From: Sinanaerobacter sp. ZZT-01
GTDB lineage: Bacteria > Bacillota > Clostridia > Peptostreptococcales > Anaerovoracaceae
Direction of reading: 5' to 3'
NCBI RefSeq assembly: GCF_035621135.1
Contig: NZ_CP141728.1
Location: forward strand, 3,224,001-3,288,000
Length of the DNA stretch: 64,000 nucleotides
How positions within the stretch are numbered: the stretch's first letter is position 1; each line of letters begins with the position of its first letter. Below, one piece after another: positions 26,123 to 38,684 of this stretch. A model generated the notes under the pieces. It was not told where the DNA came from. It was given only the letters and a program-made list of their open reading frames with translations, and did not search any database. The position numbers and the translations under genes were made by a program.

Positions 26123-27001
26123 TCACACCTTCTCTCTTGTATTTTTGCCAAGAATCCCTGTTGGCTTTAAGATTAGAACGACAATTAAAATTGCAAAAAC
26201 AACAGCATCTTTAAAAAGAGAGCTTCCATAACCTGATACCATTGTCTCAATGACTCCGATTGACAAACCCCCAATCATCGCTCCCGGTATAATTCCGATC
26301 CCTCCGAATACCGCTGCCACAAATGCTTTCAGTCCAGGCATGATACCCATCAGCGGATCGATCGAATTATAGTAAATACCTACCAATACGCCAGCTGCTC
26401 CCGCCATTGCTGAACCAATTGCGAAGGTATAGGAAATTGTCTGATCCACTTTAATCCCCATAAGCTCTGCTGCGTCTTTATCAATAGACACGGCACGCAT
26501 CGCTTTCCCTACTTTAGTCTTATGGACGATAAACTGTAAAACCAGCATCAGTACAATTGCAGTCGCAACAATATAGATCTGCTGCATACTGATCCTGACT
26601 TCGCCAATATGAAAGATCTTACTAGACAATACCGCTGGATAAGAACGCACATCAGGTGACACAAAAAACATCATGACATATTCCATAAGAAGCGACACAC
26701 CGATCGCTGTGATTAAGACAGCAATTCGAGATGCATTACGTAATGGTTTATATGCAACTTTTTCTGTGATAACACCTAAAAGACCGCAAGCCACCATAGC
26801 AATCACCATTGCCGGAAAAAAACCTAAATGTGCAAAAGTAATCGCAGCATAACCGATATAAGCTCCAATCATGTAGATATCACCGTGTGCAAAATTTATT
26901 AATTTGATGATTCCATAAACCATCGTATACCCAAGAGCAATCAGCGCATAAATGCTTCCAAGAGAAATTCCATTTACAATCTGCTGCATGAATTGTTCCA
27001 A
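26123..27001 (-). CDS. livH: Branched-chain amino-acid ABC transporter permease LivH
   Basis: A 292-residue membrane permease with eight or more hydrophobic segments and the typical stretch SIYALIALGYTMVYGIIKL followed by INFAHGDIYM. I place the start at TTG 27001, five bases after GGGGGTGG, which gives an N-terminus (MEQFMQQIVNGIS) like that of known LivH. The ATG at 27016 has no clear ribosome-binding site but cannot be excluded. A strong hairpin separates it from the binding-protein gene. Confidence 0.92.
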   Translation of the reverse strand: MEQFMQQIVNGISLGSIYALIALGYTMVYGIIKLINFAHGDIYMIGAYIGYAAITFAHLGFFPAMVIAMVACGLLGVITEKVAYKPLRNASRIAVLITAIGVSLLMEYVMMFFVSPDVRSYPAVLSSKIFHIGEVRISMQQIYIVATAIVLMLVLQFIVHKTKVGKAMRAVSIDKDAAELMGIKVDQTISYTFAIGSAMAGAAGVLVGIYYNSIDPLMGIMPGLKAFVAAVFGGIGIIPGAMIGGLSIGVIETMVSGYGSSLFKDAVVFAILIVVLILKPTGILGKNTREKV

Positions 27002-27037
27002 GGCATCCACCCCCATTTCTACTGCAAATATTTTAAT

Positions 27038-27080
27038 AAGAATTGAGTTAGGGTGGAACTTCTACCCTAACTCAATTCTT
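27038..27080 (-). promoter_or_regulatory. 17-bp perfect hairpin between livK and livH
   Basis: The arms 27038-27054 and 27064-27080 pair perfectly over 17 bases with a nine-base loop. On the minus strand the 3' side is T-rich but not a T run, so it is a leaky terminator or an mRNA-stabilising hairpin rather than a full stop. Such elements commonly keep the binding protein in excess over the permease. Confidence 0.8.
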
Positions 27081-27148
27081 TAACTAGATTGTGCCAGATG
27101 TCTTAATGATTAATCTTTTTAATCATCCTGTTATATTCGTTTTTAATA

Positions 27149-28312
27149 TTATAGCCCAACCTTTTCAGAAGAAGATTGTTCTCCATCAGTCAGCTTAATG
27201 ACAACAATTGATTTCACTGGATTATGGTTCTCATCTATGCTGAAAGAACCGGTTACACCTGAAAAGTTTTCAGTGGAAGCAAGTGCTTCTTTAATTTTTT
27301 CCGGATTTGCTTCTCCTGCTCTTGTGATTGCATCCGCAATAAATTTACCGCAGTCATAGCCGAGCGCATTAAAGGCATCCGGTTCCTTATTGTATTTTTT
27401 ATTAAACGCTCCTATAAATGCTGCTACAGCAGGGTCTTTATCCAAAGAAGAATAGTGGTTGGAATAATAAACATCATTTAATGCTGCTGTTCCTGCTAAA
27501 TCTTTCAATTTAGGAGAATCAAATCCGTCTGCGCCAAGTATTGGTGCTGTAATTCCCAAATCACGTGCCTGTTTAATAATCAGTCCAGCTTCCTGGTAAT
27601 ATCCTGGTAAGAAAATGACATCATACGATTCTTTTTTAATTTTCGTTAAGATTGCGTTAAAGTCCTTTTCTTTTTGAGCATAGGCTTCTTCCGTTACAAT
27701 TTTTCCACCATTTTTTTCAAAGGTTGCACGGAAATTATCGGCCAATCCAGCTGCATAATCACTGGAACTGTCTTTTATAATAACTGCCTTTGTCGCTTCC
27801 AAATTATCTTTTGCATAAGTTGCCATCGCAGTTCCTTGGAAAGAATCACTGAAGCATAAACGGAAAACATAATCCTTTACTCCATCCTTGCCAACGGTTA
27901 CATCATCTGCAGTCGCAGATCCGGAAAGAATCGGAATGCCATACTGTGTCGCAATTGGCTCCTGTGCTTTATAATTTCCGGAAGTTGCAGGCCCGATTAC
28001 AGCAACAACATTCTCTTGAGACATCAGCTTTGTTGCTACTGATACAACCTCAGATGCATCTGATTTGTTATCGACTTCTACTAATTCAATCTGCTTGCCT
28101 AAAACGCCTCCAGCAGCATTAATTTCTTCAACTGCCATTTTAATGCCATCTACAGAGCTCTGTCCATACGTAGCAACATCACCAGACAATTCATAATTAA
28201 GTCCCACCTTAATGGCATCCGTACTCTCCTTATCATCATTACCGCCGCAGCCGGTCAGTGCCATACTGATCATCAATAGAAACACCAGCCCAGCTCCCAT
28301 AAATTTTTTCAT
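27149..28312 (-). CDS. livK: Branched-chain amino-acid-binding lipoprotein
   Basis: A 387-residue periplasmic-binding-type lipoprotein (Peripla_BP_6 family). I start it at ATG 28312 because AAGGTGG lies ten bases before; an earlier in-frame GTG is too close to that site. The signal ends in LTGC, followed by a GGNDDKES linker. Typical features are IKVGLNYELSGDVATYGQSS, VIGPATSGNYKA, the hinge segment with YAKDNLEATKAVIIKDSSSDY and FNALGYDCGKFI. It is the first gene of the operon and its consensus promoter is directly upstream. Ligands are probably Leu, Ile or Val, but other amino acids are possible in this family. Confidence 0.92.
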   Translation of the reverse strand: MKKFMGAGLVFLLMISMALTGCGGNDDKESTDAIKVGLNYELSGDVATYGQSSVDGIKMAVEEINAAGGVLGKQIELVEVDNKSDASEVVSVATKLMSQENVVAVIGPATSGNYKAQEPIATQYGIPILSGSATADDVTVGKDGVKDYVFRLCFSDSFQGTAMATYAKDNLEATKAVIIKDSSSDYAAGLADNFRATFEKNGGKIVTEEAYAQKEKDFNAILTKIKKESYDVIFLPGYYQEAGLIIKQARDLGITAPILGADGFDSPKLKDLAGTAALNDVYYSNHYSSLDKDPAVAAFIGAFNKKYNKEPDAFNALGYDCGKFIADAITRAGEANPEKIKEALASTENFSGVTGSFSIDENHNPVKSIVVIKLTDGEQSSSEKVGL

Positions 28313-28366
28313 TAGAAACACACCACCTTTTTTAAAATAAGAATTTTTAATTTTTAAATTATTGTT

Positions 28367-28395
28367 ATAATATCCTTTTTTTGTGGTATTGTCAA
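28367..28395 (-). promoter_or_regulatory. Sigma-A promoter of the liv operon
   Basis: The minus strand shows TTGACA (28390-28395), a 17-base spacer and TATTAT (28367-28372), 54 bases before the livK start. Confidence 0.78.
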
Positions 28396-28482
28396 CATAT
28401 TTTTTATTATTTTTTTGTTATATATCAACAATTTATTTTAAGGAGCAAATACACATATATTAAAATTTTTTTTATATAAAAA

Positions 28483-28520
28483 AAAACACTTTGCTGAGTA
28501 TAAACTCATCAAAGTGTTTT
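28483..28520 (-). terminator. Terminator of hppA
   Basis: AAAACACTTTG and CAAAGTGTTTT form an eleven-pair stem with a 16-base loop that can extend the pairing (TGAGT / ACTCA). On the minus strand it ends in a T run. It follows the hppA stop by 20 bases. Confidence 0.85.
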
Positions 28521-28539
28521 TAGTTTTTTTATATTGTTA

Positions 28540-30567
28540 TTATAAAATTCCGCCTACAGCAAGAAATAATGGAGCAAACACTACAGCCACAATTGTCATC
28601 AACTTAATCAAAATGTTAATGGATGGACCAGAAGTATCTTTAAACGGATCACCTACCGTGTCACCAACGACAGCAGCTTTATGTGTTTCGCTTCCTTTTC
28701 CGCCATAATTTCCAGCTTCTACATATTTCTTAGCATTGTCCCAAGCACCGCCTGCATTTGCCATCATAATAGCAAGAAGAACACCAGCGGCTAAAGCGCC
28801 GGCAAGCATACCGCCCAAAGCTGCAGGTCCCATAATAAGTCCTACTGCTAAAGGTGCAATAACTGCCAACAGACCAGGCGCTACCATTTCTTTTAATGCA
28901 GCACTGGTGGAAATATCAACACAACGAGCATAATCCGGCTTTGTTGTTCCTTCCATAATACCCTTATTCTCTCTGAACTGTCTTCTTACTTCTTCAATCA
29001 TTTGATTTGCAGCTTTACCTACAGAATTCATAGTTAAAGCAGAGAATAAGAATGGAAGCATCGCTCCAATGAATAAACCAGCAATTACGAACGGATCAAG
29101 CAAGTCGATTTTATCTAGCTTAACAAGCTGGGAATAGGAAGCAAATAATGCCAATGCAGTCAATGCAGCAGAACCAATTGCGAATCCCTTACCAATTGCA
29201 GCAGTAGTATTACCAACAGAATCTAATGTATCTGTAATTTCTCTAACTTCATGAGGAAGTTCGGACATTTCAGCGATGCCGCCAGCATTATCAGATACCG
29301 GACCATATGCATCTACAGCAACTGTCATACCAGCTGTGGAAAGCATTCCAACAGCAGCAAGAGCAATACCATAAAGTCCTGCAGTAGCGTTCGCAACTAA
29401 AATACCAACAGCTATGATAATAATCGGCCATACGGTGGAAAGCATTCCAACACCAAGTCCACTAATGATTGTTGTTGCTGCACCGGTCTGGGACTGATCT
29501 GCAATCTTTTTAACAGAATTATAATCTGCGGATGTATAAATCTCAGTAATTTTTCCGATTGCAGTACCTACAATCAAGCCTGAAACAATGGCAATTGCAC
29601 AATTGTAATTGTCAAAAAACATTTTGCTCATAACAAAAGATGCAATAATTACAAGCACTGCGCTTAAATAAGTTCCCATGTTCAATGCAGATGCCGGGTT
29701 TGATTTCTCATCGCCTTTTACAAACATGATACCAACGATAGAAGCTAAAATACCGACTGCAGAAAGTACAAGCGGAAATACAGATCCTAAAAACGGATCT
29801 AACACAAACGTATTTCCAAAAGCAGGTGTAATACTTGGAATAACGACAGCTAATGTAATAGCTGAAATGATTGAACCAACATAAGATTCAAACAAGTCGG
29901 AGCCCATACCTGCAACGTCACCAACATTATCACCAACATTATCTGCAATTACAGCTGGATTTCTTGGATCGTCTTCCGGAATACCAGCTTCTACTTTACC
30001 TACAAGGTCTGCACCAACATCAGCCGCTTTTGTATAAATACCGCCGCCAACACGACCAAACAATGCCATAGATGATGCACCTAGTCCAAATCCCGTAATT
30101 ACTTCTGCACTATCTATTCCTAAAAGAACGAAAATTCCACCAATACCTAAAAGTCCAAGACCTACTACACATAGACCCATGACTGCACCACTGCGGAACG
30201 CTACTTTTAACGCTTTGTTCATACCGCCTTCACGAGCTGCATTTGCAGTTCTTACATTTCCTTTAGTAGCAACTCTCATACCACAGTAACCTGCAAGTAC
30301 AGAAAATAAGGCACCTACTAAATAAAGTAAGGCTGTCACCCAATTTTGAAGACCAAATCCTAATACTAAAAATAATACCGCGATTACAATGACCATCGTC
30401 TTGTACTCTCTACTCAGAAATGCCATCGCACCCTCACGAATGTATCCAGCGATTTCCTTCATACGATCGGTGCCTTCTTCCACACTGCTAATCCATGCAG
30501 ATAAGCCATAGGCAACGACCAATGCAATTATGCCGACCGCAGGGGCGGCAAATGCTAATGCTTCCAT
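28540..30567 (-). CDS. hppA: Ion-pumping membrane pyrophosphatase, K+-dependent type
   Basis: A 675-residue integral membrane enzyme with about 16 hydrophobic segments that couples pyrophosphate hydrolysis to Na+ or H+ export. The pyrophosphate-binding loops are clear: [20 protein letters not shown] with [20 protein letters not shown], and at the C-terminus [15 protein letters not shown]. In the motif [17 protein letters not shown] the position that is Lys in K+-independent enzymes is Ala, so this enzyme should be K+-dependent. Which ion it pumps cannot be read with certainty. It recovers energy from biosynthetic pyrophosphate, as in many energy-limited anaerobes. Confidence 0.95.
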   Translation of the reverse strand: MEALAFAAPAVGIIALVVAYGLSAWISSVEEGTDRMKEIAGYIREGAMAFLSREYKTMVIVIAVLFLVLGFGLQNWVTALLYLVGALFSVLAGYCGMRVATKGNVRTANAAREGGMNKALKVAFRSGAVMGLCVVGLGLLGIGGIFVLLGIDSAEVITGFGLGASSMALFGRVGGGIYTKAADVGADLVGKVEAGIPEDDPRNPAVIADNVGDNVGDVAGMGSDLFESYVGSIISAITLAVVIPSITPAFGNTFVLDPFLGSVFPLVLSAVGILASIVGIMFVKGDEKSNPASALNMGTYLSAVLVIIASFVMSKMFFDNYNCAIAIVSGLIVGTAIGKITEIYTSADYNSVKKIADQSQTGAATTIISGLGVGMLSTVWPIIIIAVGILVANATAGLYGIALAAVGMLSTAGMTVAVDAYGPVSDNAGGIAEMSELPHEVREITDTLDSVGNTTAAIGKGFAIGSAALTALALFASYSQLVKLDKIDLLDPFVIAGLFIGAMLPFLFSALTMNSVGKAANQMIEEVRRQFRENKGIMEGTTKPDYARCVDISTSAALKEMVAPGLLAVIAPLAVGLIMGPAALGGMLAGALAAGVLLAIMMANAGGAWDNAKKYVEAGNYGGKGSETHKAAVVGDTVGDPFKDTSGPSINILIKLMTIVAVVFAPLFLAVGGIL

Positions 30568-30638
30568 TTTAACTTTGTCCTCCTTTAACTGTTTGTTCCT
30601 TGTACTACTTGTACGTAAAAATGTGCGCTTACCAAAAG

Positions 30639-30666
30639 ATTAAGAGGCGCATATACACCTCTTAAT
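30639..30666 (-). terminator. Terminator downstream of secG
   Basis: ATTAAGAGG and CCTCTTAAT arms with a ten-base loop, followed on the minus strand by CTTTTGG. The T run is short, so readthrough into hppA is possible; I see no convincing separate hppA promoter. Confidence 0.5.
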
Positions 30667-30702
30667 TTTGTCAGCAAAATTATTTTGTTTTTCCGTCCTG
30701 TC

Positions 30703-30933
30703 TTATTCAAATGCAACCAAAACAAGCGAGCATAGGATAAAGACTATTGCAGCAGCGGTGCTTATCTTACTTAGAATCGCCTCATAGCCTTGGCTCTTCT
30801 TTTTTCCGAAAAGCTGTTCCGCACCACCACCGATGGATCCGGAAAGGCCTGCGCTGTTACCGGATTGCAGTAAAATGCTCCCAGTCAATACAACACTGAC
30901 AATTAAAAGTATTATTTTTAAGAATAAATCCAC
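30703..30933 (-). CDS. secG: Preprotein translocase subunit SecG
   Basis: A 76-residue membrane protein with two hydrophobic segments (about 3-22 and 55-74) joined by a Gly-rich loop. The sequences GSILLQSGNSAGLSGSIGGG and EQLFGKKKSQG are typical of SecG. It assists SecYEG in protein export. It starts at GTG with AGGAGG seven bases upstream, and has its own promoter in the eno-secG gap. Confidence 0.93.
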   Translation of the reverse strand: MDLFLKIILLIVSVVLTGSILLQSGNSAGLSGSIGGGAEQLFGKKKSQGYEAILSKISTAAAIVFILCSLVLVAFE

Positions 30934-30965
30934 CTTCGCACCTCCTCTGTTAGATTAACTATTTG

Positions 30966-30994
30966 AGTGTATCATATTGCTCAGCAAAAATCAA
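30966..30994 (-). promoter_or_regulatory. Promoter of secG
   Basis: The minus strand has TTGATT (30989-30994), a 17-base spacer and TACACT (30966-30971), about 33 bases before the GTG start of secG. Confidence 0.6.
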
Positions 30995-31057
30995 CACAAA
31001 TTCCTTGAAATTCCACAATCATCGAGAAAAACCGCTAACTGGATTATTTCTCTTTTA

Positions 31058-32362
<1,305 letters not shown>

Positions 32363-32397
32363 TTAATTAGAAACCATATTCTGCATTTTTATTTAAT

Positions 32398-33144
32398 TTA
32401 AAAATCAATAATCTGAATAAAATCTTCCGGTTTTAAGCTGGCTCCACCAACTAGCGCTCCGTCAATTTCTTCCATATTCATCAGCTCTGTTGCATTGGAA
32501 GGCTTTACGCTTCCACCATATTGAATGAGAACTTCTTCGGAAACTTCATCTCCATAAAGCTCTACAATAGAAGATCGAATCAATCCACACATTTCATTTG
32601 CCTGTTGTGGAGTCGCTGTTCGTCCTGTACCAATCGCCCATATCGGTTCATATGCAATCACAAGTTTTTTAACTTGTTCCGCAGTAAGCGTCTTTAAATC
32701 TTCCCGCATCTGAATTCGGACAACAACTTCTGCAAGCCCGTCATCTCTTTGCTCTAAGGTTTCTCCCACACAGAGAATTGGCGTAATATTATGTTCAAAA
32801 CATTTATGTAATTTTTTATTTACTGTTTCATCGGTTTCACAAAAATATTGCCGGCGTTCTGAATGCCCGATAATGCAATAATCCACACCAATTTCGTCCA
32901 GCATATCTGCTGAAATTTCTCCTGTATATGCACCTTTTTCTTCAAAATGCATGTTTTGAGCTCCCAATTTGATGGAAGATCCTGAAAAAGCTTCCTTTAA
33001 AGCTGCAAGCTGAGTAAATGGAGCACAAATTGCTGTTTTAACATCTGTATCTTTATATAATGTGCGAAATACGCTTGCAAACTCAACTGCTTCTTTTGTC
33101 GTCTTAAACATTTTCCAATTTCCGGCTATAAAAGGTGTTCTCAT
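32398..33144 (-). CDS. tpiA: Triosephosphate isomerase
   Basis: A 248-residue TIM-barrel enzyme. Catalytic residues are visible: Lys in FIAGNWKMFKT, His in IIGHSERRQYF and Glu in AYEPIWAIGTGRTA; the phosphate-gripping YGGSVKPSN follows. I start it at ATG 33144, where AGGAGG lies at a normal distance; the longer reading would overlap pgk by 23 bases and add eleven unrelated residues. It follows pgk by 10 bases. Confidence 0.97.
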   Translation of the reverse strand: MRTPFIAGNWKMFKTTKEAVEFASVFRTLYKDTDVKTAICAPFTQLAALKEAFSGSSIKLGAQNMHFEEKGAYTGEISADMLDEIGVDYCIIGHSERRQYFCETDETVNKKLHKCFEHNITPILCVGETLEQRDDGLAEVVVRIQMREDLKTLTAEQVKKLVIAYEPIWAIGTGRTATPQQANEMCGLIRSSIVELYGDEVSEEVLIQYGGSVKPSNATELMNMEEIDGALVGGASLKPEDFIQIIDF

Positions 33145-33154
33145 ATCTTCCCTC

Positions 33155-34342
33155 CTATTTGTTCTGTAGTACTGCAACGCCAGGTAATTCTTTTCCTTCT
33201 AAAAACTCTAAGGAAGCGCCGCCGCCAGTAGAAATATGTGTCATCTTTTCTTCCAAACCGAATTTTTTTACAGCAGCTGCAGAATCACCGCCGCCTATAA
33301 TCGTAACTGCTTCACTTTTTGCCATTGCTTCTGCAACCGCTTTTGTTCCACCGCAAAAACGATCCATTTCAAAAACACCTACCGGGCCATTCCATATGAT
33401 CGTTCTTGCTTCCGATATCATTTCCGCAAAGAGCTTCATGCTCTTTTCTCCAATATCCATCCCCATTTCGTCATTTGGCATTTGATCTATTGCATAAACG
33501 GAAGAAGGTGAATCATTCTTGAACTCTTTTGCAACGCAGATGTCTACAGGTAATTGCAGCCTTACACCCTTTTCTTCAGCCTTTTTCATTAAAGAAAGTG
33601 CTAAATCTAGCTTATCCTCTTCTAAAATAGAAGTTCCAATTTCATAATTTAATGCTTTAAAAAAGGTATAGGCCATACCTCCTGCTATAATTAAACAATC
33701 CACTTTTTCCAGTAAGCTTTCAATAACGGATATCTTATCACTGACTTTAGCACCACCCATAATAGCAAGGAACGGACGGTTTGGTTTTTCAACAGCATTT
33801 CCTAAAAACTGAATCTCTCTTTCAATCAAGAATCCAGATACAGCTGGAATAAACGCCGCAATTCCGGCTGTTGAAGCATGTGCTCTATGAGCAGTTCCAA
33901 ACGCATCGTTTACGAAAATATCAGCAAGTTGTGCAAGTTCTTTTGAAAAACTTTCTCCATTTTTTGTTTCTTCTTTCCGGTAGCGAACGTTCTCAAGCAG
34001 CATAACATCACCTGCCTGCAATGAATCAACCATATTTTTCACTTCATCATTTACAACTTCAGGAACTGATAAAAATTTTATATCTTTTCCTAAAAGCTCA
34101 CATAAGCGCGCTGCAACCGGCTTCAAAGAATATTTCGGATTAGGTTCGCCATCCGGTCTTCCTAAATGGGACATTAAAATAACTTTTGCCCCCTGCTGTA
34201 TTAAATAGTTTACCGTAGGCATTGCACTGGTGATACGGATGTCGTCGGTAATACAACCTTCATCATTCAGCGGCACGTTAAAATCACAGCGCACAATGAT
34301 GCGTTTCCCTTTTACATCAATATCCCTGACTGTTTTTTTCAT
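33155..34342 (-). CDS. pgk: Phosphoglycerate kinase
   Basis: A 395-residue glycolytic kinase that makes ATP from 1,3-bisphosphoglycerate. It shows the N-terminal RCDFNVPL motif near residue 17, the substrate loop [16 protein letters not shown], the hinge [17 protein letters not shown], and the C-terminal nucleotide loop [15 protein letters not shown] with the helix start [13 protein letters not shown]. It lies 30 bases after gap in the same direction. Confidence 0.98.
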   Translation of the reverse strand: MKKTVRDIDVKGKRIIVRCDFNVPLNDEGCITDDIRITSAMPTVNYLIQQGAKVILMSHLGRPDGEPNPKYSLKPVAARLCELLGKDIKFLSVPEVVNDEVKNMVDSLQAGDVMLLENVRYRKEETKNGESFSKELAQLADIFVNDAFGTAHRAHASTAGIAAFIPAVSGFLIEREIQFLGNAVEKPNRPFLAIMGGAKVSDKISVIESLLEKVDCLIIAGGMAYTFFKALNYEIGTSILEEDKLDLALSLMKKAEEKGVRLQLPVDICVAKEFKNDSPSSVYAIDQMPNDEMGMDIGEKSMKLFAEMISEARTIIWNGPVGVFEMDRFCGGTKAVAEAMAKSEAVTIIGGGDSAAAVKKFGLEEKMTHISTGGGASLEFLEGKELPGVAVLQNK

Positions 34343-34372
34343 TTTTTCCCTCCATTAAATTATTACTTGATT

Positions 34373-35404
<1,032 letters not shown>

Positions 35405-35421
35405 TTAGGCTAGCAAATATT

Positions 35422-36858
35422 TTAATAACGCTTTCTTTTAGAGGAAGATAGAATGTTCATTTCATCTCGATATTTTGCGACGGTTCTTCTTGAAATATCA
35501 ATTCCTCTTTCTTTCAAAAGCTCTACCATACGTTGATCGCTGTATGGTGCTTTTGGATCTTCATTATCAACAATTTCTTTAATGAAAGTTTTTATACTCC
35601 CTGATGCGATTCCCTCACCGCTGCTGGCTGCCACACCACTGGTAAAGAAATATTTTATTTCAAATACACCCATTGGACTCTGCATGTACTTTCCGTTAAT
35701 GGAACGGCTCACTGTGGATTCATGAATCCCTACTTCATCTGCAATTTGCTTTAAAGTTAATGTTTTTAAATATTTCTGTCCTTTTTCAAAAAAATCCACT
35801 TGATATTTCACAACTGCACTTACCACGTTATAAATAGTCTGCCTTCTTTGTTCAATACTTTTTATGAGCCAAAGTGCTGAATTTAAACGTCCTGTTAAAA
35901 ATTTAGAAATACTGGATTCTTTATCGGATTGCACAAGCATTTTTTGATAATATGTGCTTACATTTAGACGAGGTGCAGTGCTGTCATTCACTGTAATTAC
36001 ATACTCGTCACCCACTTTTTCTACTGTAACATCTGGTACAATATATCGAGTCTCCTGAGCAGAGCCAAATTGTCTTCCCGGTTTTGGTTCTAACGTTTTA
36101 ATCAGATCACAGATTTCCTGCACTTCTTTCACTGACAAATTAACTGCTTTTGCAATCGCGCAAAGACGATTTGCCGCTAAGTCCTCTAAATGCTCTTCAA
36201 TAATTTTATTAATTATAGGACTGTCGCTGCCTTTACTTTGTAATTGGATTTTTAAACACTCGATTAAATTTCTGGCTGCAACGCCGGTTGGCTCAAAGCC
36301 CTGCAATACAGCCAAAACTTCTTCAACTTTATCCGGTGTCGTTGAAAATCGACCCGCAATTTCACTAACAGTCTGCGTCAAATATCCATTTTCATCTAAA
36401 CCTTCAATCATATATTTAGCCAGCATCCGGCAGCTTTTCCGCATCGATACAAATTGCAGCTGGAACATCAAATGTTCTGTCAATGTAATATCTGAAGAAA
36501 CAAATTGTTCAAAAGAATATTCTTCTTTCTCCGAACTTCCGTACTCCCACTGCTTGTAGCTAATATCATCATATTCTCTTTCTTTAAAATGTTCCGCCCA
36601 GTCGAATTCTTCGTCCTTTTTCTTATATTCTTTCTCACCTGCGCTTTGATTCATCTCCTTCTCAGGCTCTTCCGTCTGCCCCTTTGCCTCAAAATGGTTC
36701 CCATCTAATTCTAAAATAGGATTAATGAGTAATTGCTCTTCTACATAAGTATCCAGTTCTTGTGTATTGAATTGCAAAATCTGAATGGCTTGAATCAGTT
36801 CAGGAGTCATTACCAGTTTCTGTGATTGTTCAATTGTCAGGTCATAACCAAGTCTCAT
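35422..36858 (-). CDS. rpoN: RNA polymerase sigma-54 factor
   Basis: A 478-residue sigma-54 protein. The N-terminal Gln-rich activator-contact region (QSQKLVMTPELIQAIQILQF) is followed by an acidic stretch, the core-binding domain, a helix-turn-helix with ADEVGIHESTVSRSINGKYM, and the C-terminal RpoN box SRRTVAKYRDEMNI, with Ser replacing the usual first Ala. Sigma-54 serves genes with -24/-12 promoters and needs enhancer-binding activators, none of which is in this window. It directly precedes gap, so it may be co-transcribed with the glycolytic genes. Confidence 0.96.
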   Translation of the reverse strand: MRLGYDLTIEQSQKLVMTPELIQAIQILQFNTQELDTYVEEQLLINPILELDGNHFEAKGQTEEPEKEMNQSAGEKEYKKKDEEFDWAEHFKEREYDDISYKQWEYGSSEKEEYSFEQFVSSDITLTEHLMFQLQFVSMRKSCRMLAKYMIEGLDENGYLTQTVSEIAGRFSTTPDKVEEVLAVLQGFEPTGVAARNLIECLKIQLQSKGSDSPIINKIIEEHLEDLAANRLCAIAKAVNLSVKEVQEICDLIKTLEPKPGRQFGSAQETRYIVPDVTVEKVGDEYVITVNDSTAPRLNVSTYYQKMLVQSDKESSISKFLTGRLNSALWLIKSIEQRRQTIYNVVSAVVKYQVDFFEKGQKYLKTLTLKQIADEVGIHESTVSRSINGKYMQSPMGVFEIKYFFTSGVAASSGEGIASGSIKTFIKEIVDNEDPKAPYSDQRMVELLKERGIDISRRTVAKYRDEMNILSSSKRKRY

Positions 36859-36979
36859 GATTCCCGTCCTTTCTCTTCAAGAAATAACTCTAGCTTAGGC
36901 CAAGAAAAAATTTCCTCCTGTATATAGTATATCACATTTCCTCTGGAAAAAAAACAATTCATCAAATTAGCAAACTGTT

Positions 36980-38608
36980 TTAGTATTTTGCATTTTCTAT
37001 GATAAAAATACCTATTTTTCGTAAATGTTCCGCCACACGTTCCATATGACTGATTAAGTCCAAATATAAAACTCCGGAACCAGGTGTACAACATCCTTGA
37101 TTTAAACGTTTTACATGGTTTTCACGAAGCACCTCTTCCATTGCTTTTATTTGTATTTCCATAGAAAGCAGATTATTAGCTCGTTCTGCATTACCGTCTC
37201 TGATGGATTCTACCATGCCATTTGCAACTTCCATAATGCGTTTATGGAGTTCATCCAACTCGTCTTTTGCCTCCTGACTCAGATGGATACTATTTTTCTT
37301 TTTAAAGAATGCCAATTTAGATATATTGTAGGACGCATCACTGATTCTCTCTACATCTCCCGTTACACCCAATAATAAGTTCAGGCTTTTATGTTGTACA
37401 TCCGTAATATTTTTTTGAGAAAGCTTTACCAGATAGATCTCAATTTCTTTTTGCATTCTCATCACATTTTCTTCTTCTTGCTGAACTCGTTCTACGATCT
37501 TCTCTGATGATTTTCTGACTGATTGAAAACTTTGATCGTAAATATTGCATGCCAAGGACGCCATCTGATAGATTTCATTATTTACCTGTGCCAATGCAAT
37601 ACTAGGCGTTTCCAGCATACGTACATTTAAGTTGCTGACTTCATTTTTCTCTTCCTTTTTCTTCAAAGGAACCAATTTACCCGAAGCTCTAACCAAAATA
37701 CTTATAAATGGAGCACAAAGTATCGTCGTTCCCAAATTAAAAAAAGTATGCGCATTTGCAATCTGCCGCGGAATACTATGCGGCGCCAAGCGAAACATAA
37801 TGCTTTCCATTGGGTGTCGAAAAAAAAGAAGCACTAACAGGGCTCCAAACGTATTGAATAATAAATGTATCACTGCTGCTCTCTTTGCTGTTCTTGTTGT
37901 TCCAAAACTGGAAAACATGGCTGACAGGCATTTCCCAATATTTAAACCTAAAATAAGTGGAATTCCTGCTTCTATGGTCAACATTCCTTGTGCCGACATC
38001 GCAATCATGATACCCGTAATAACGCTGCTGCTTCGCACTAAGGCAGTTACCAAGAAACCAAAGATAATTAAATAGATATATCCAAGCAGATCAAGACGAC
38101 TTAAACGCAGCAGTAGCGGCTGAATCTGAGGATTCAGCTTTAGCGGTTCCATTGCACTTTCTATAAAAATCATTCCAATAAACATAATGCCACAGCCAAT
38201 AAATATCTCCGCGATATACTGCACTTGTTTATTCTCTACATATTTCCAAAATATCGCAGCAACACCGACAATGCATGGAGCTAAAAGCTCAATACGAAAT
38301 GCTAAAATCTGTGCCGTTACTGTTGTACCGACGTTTGCACCCATAATTACTCCAGTTGCCTGCACCAATGACATCATTCCTGCATTTACCAGGCCGACTA
38401 CCATAACTGTGGTTGCACTGCTTTTTTGATTGATCATTGTTACTGCTGCTCCGGCCAAAATACTATTAAACGTACTTTTGCTGGACAGTTCTAACAATTT
38501 TACAGTTCTTCCCTCCGTGCATAGCTCAAGGGAGTCTTTCATAATTTCAATTCCATAAAGTAATAACCCTGAACCACCCAAAACTTGGAAAAAAATAATT
38601 GTTAACAT
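36980..38608 (-). CDS. Na+/phosphate symporter family protein with PhoU-like tail
   Basis: A 542-residue protein with an N-terminal membrane part (to about residue 310) and a C-terminal cytoplasmic helical region resembling PhoU. The membrane part has two inverted Na/Pi-cotransporter repeats with Gln-Ser-Ser motifs (NQKSSATTVMVVGLVNAG, and ALVRSSSVITGIMIAM in the second). The tail (from about 340) is rich in long helices with VERISDASYNISKLAFF. The start is ATG 38608, eight bases after AAGGAA; an adjacent in-frame TTG is less likely. It probably imports phosphate with Na+, with the PhoU part as regulator, as in the NptA/YjbB group. Confidence 0.9.
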   Translation of the reverse strand: MLTIIFFQVLGGSGLLLYGIEIMKDSLELCTEGRTVKLLELSSKSTFNSILAGAAVTMINQKSSATTVMVVGLVNAGMMSLVQATGVIMGANVGTTVTAQILAFRIELLAPCIVGVAAIFWKYVENKQVQYIAEIFIGCGIMFIGMIFIESAMEPLKLNPQIQPLLLRLSRLDLLGYIYLIIFGFLVTALVRSSSVITGIMIAMSAQGMLTIEAGIPLILGLNIGKCLSAMFSSFGTTRTAKRAAVIHLLFNTFGALLVLLFFRHPMESIMFRLAPHSIPRQIANAHTFFNLGTTILCAPFISILVRASGKLVPLKKKEEKNEVSNLNVRMLETPSIALAQVNNEIYQMASLACNIYDQSFQSVRKSSEKIVERVQQEEENVMRMQKEIEIYLVKLSQKNITDVQHKSLNLLLGVTGDVERISDASYNISKLAFFKKKNSIHLSQEAKDELDELHKRIMEVANGMVESIRDGNAERANNLLSMEIQIKAMEEVLRENHVKRLNQGCCTPGSGVLYLDLISHMERVAEHLRKIGIFIIENAKY

Positions 38609-38684
38609 CAAAGCAATTCCTTCTTTCTTATTTGTTATATCAATATGTTTTTATACTGCTTTTTTTATTCCATCTTAAAAATCA

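Noticed and set aside
36855-37094. A 79-codon minus-strand frame overlapping the start of rpoN and the end of the symporter gene
   Set aside because: It overlaps two real genes out of frame, spans the gap between them, and has no recognisable domain or good start.
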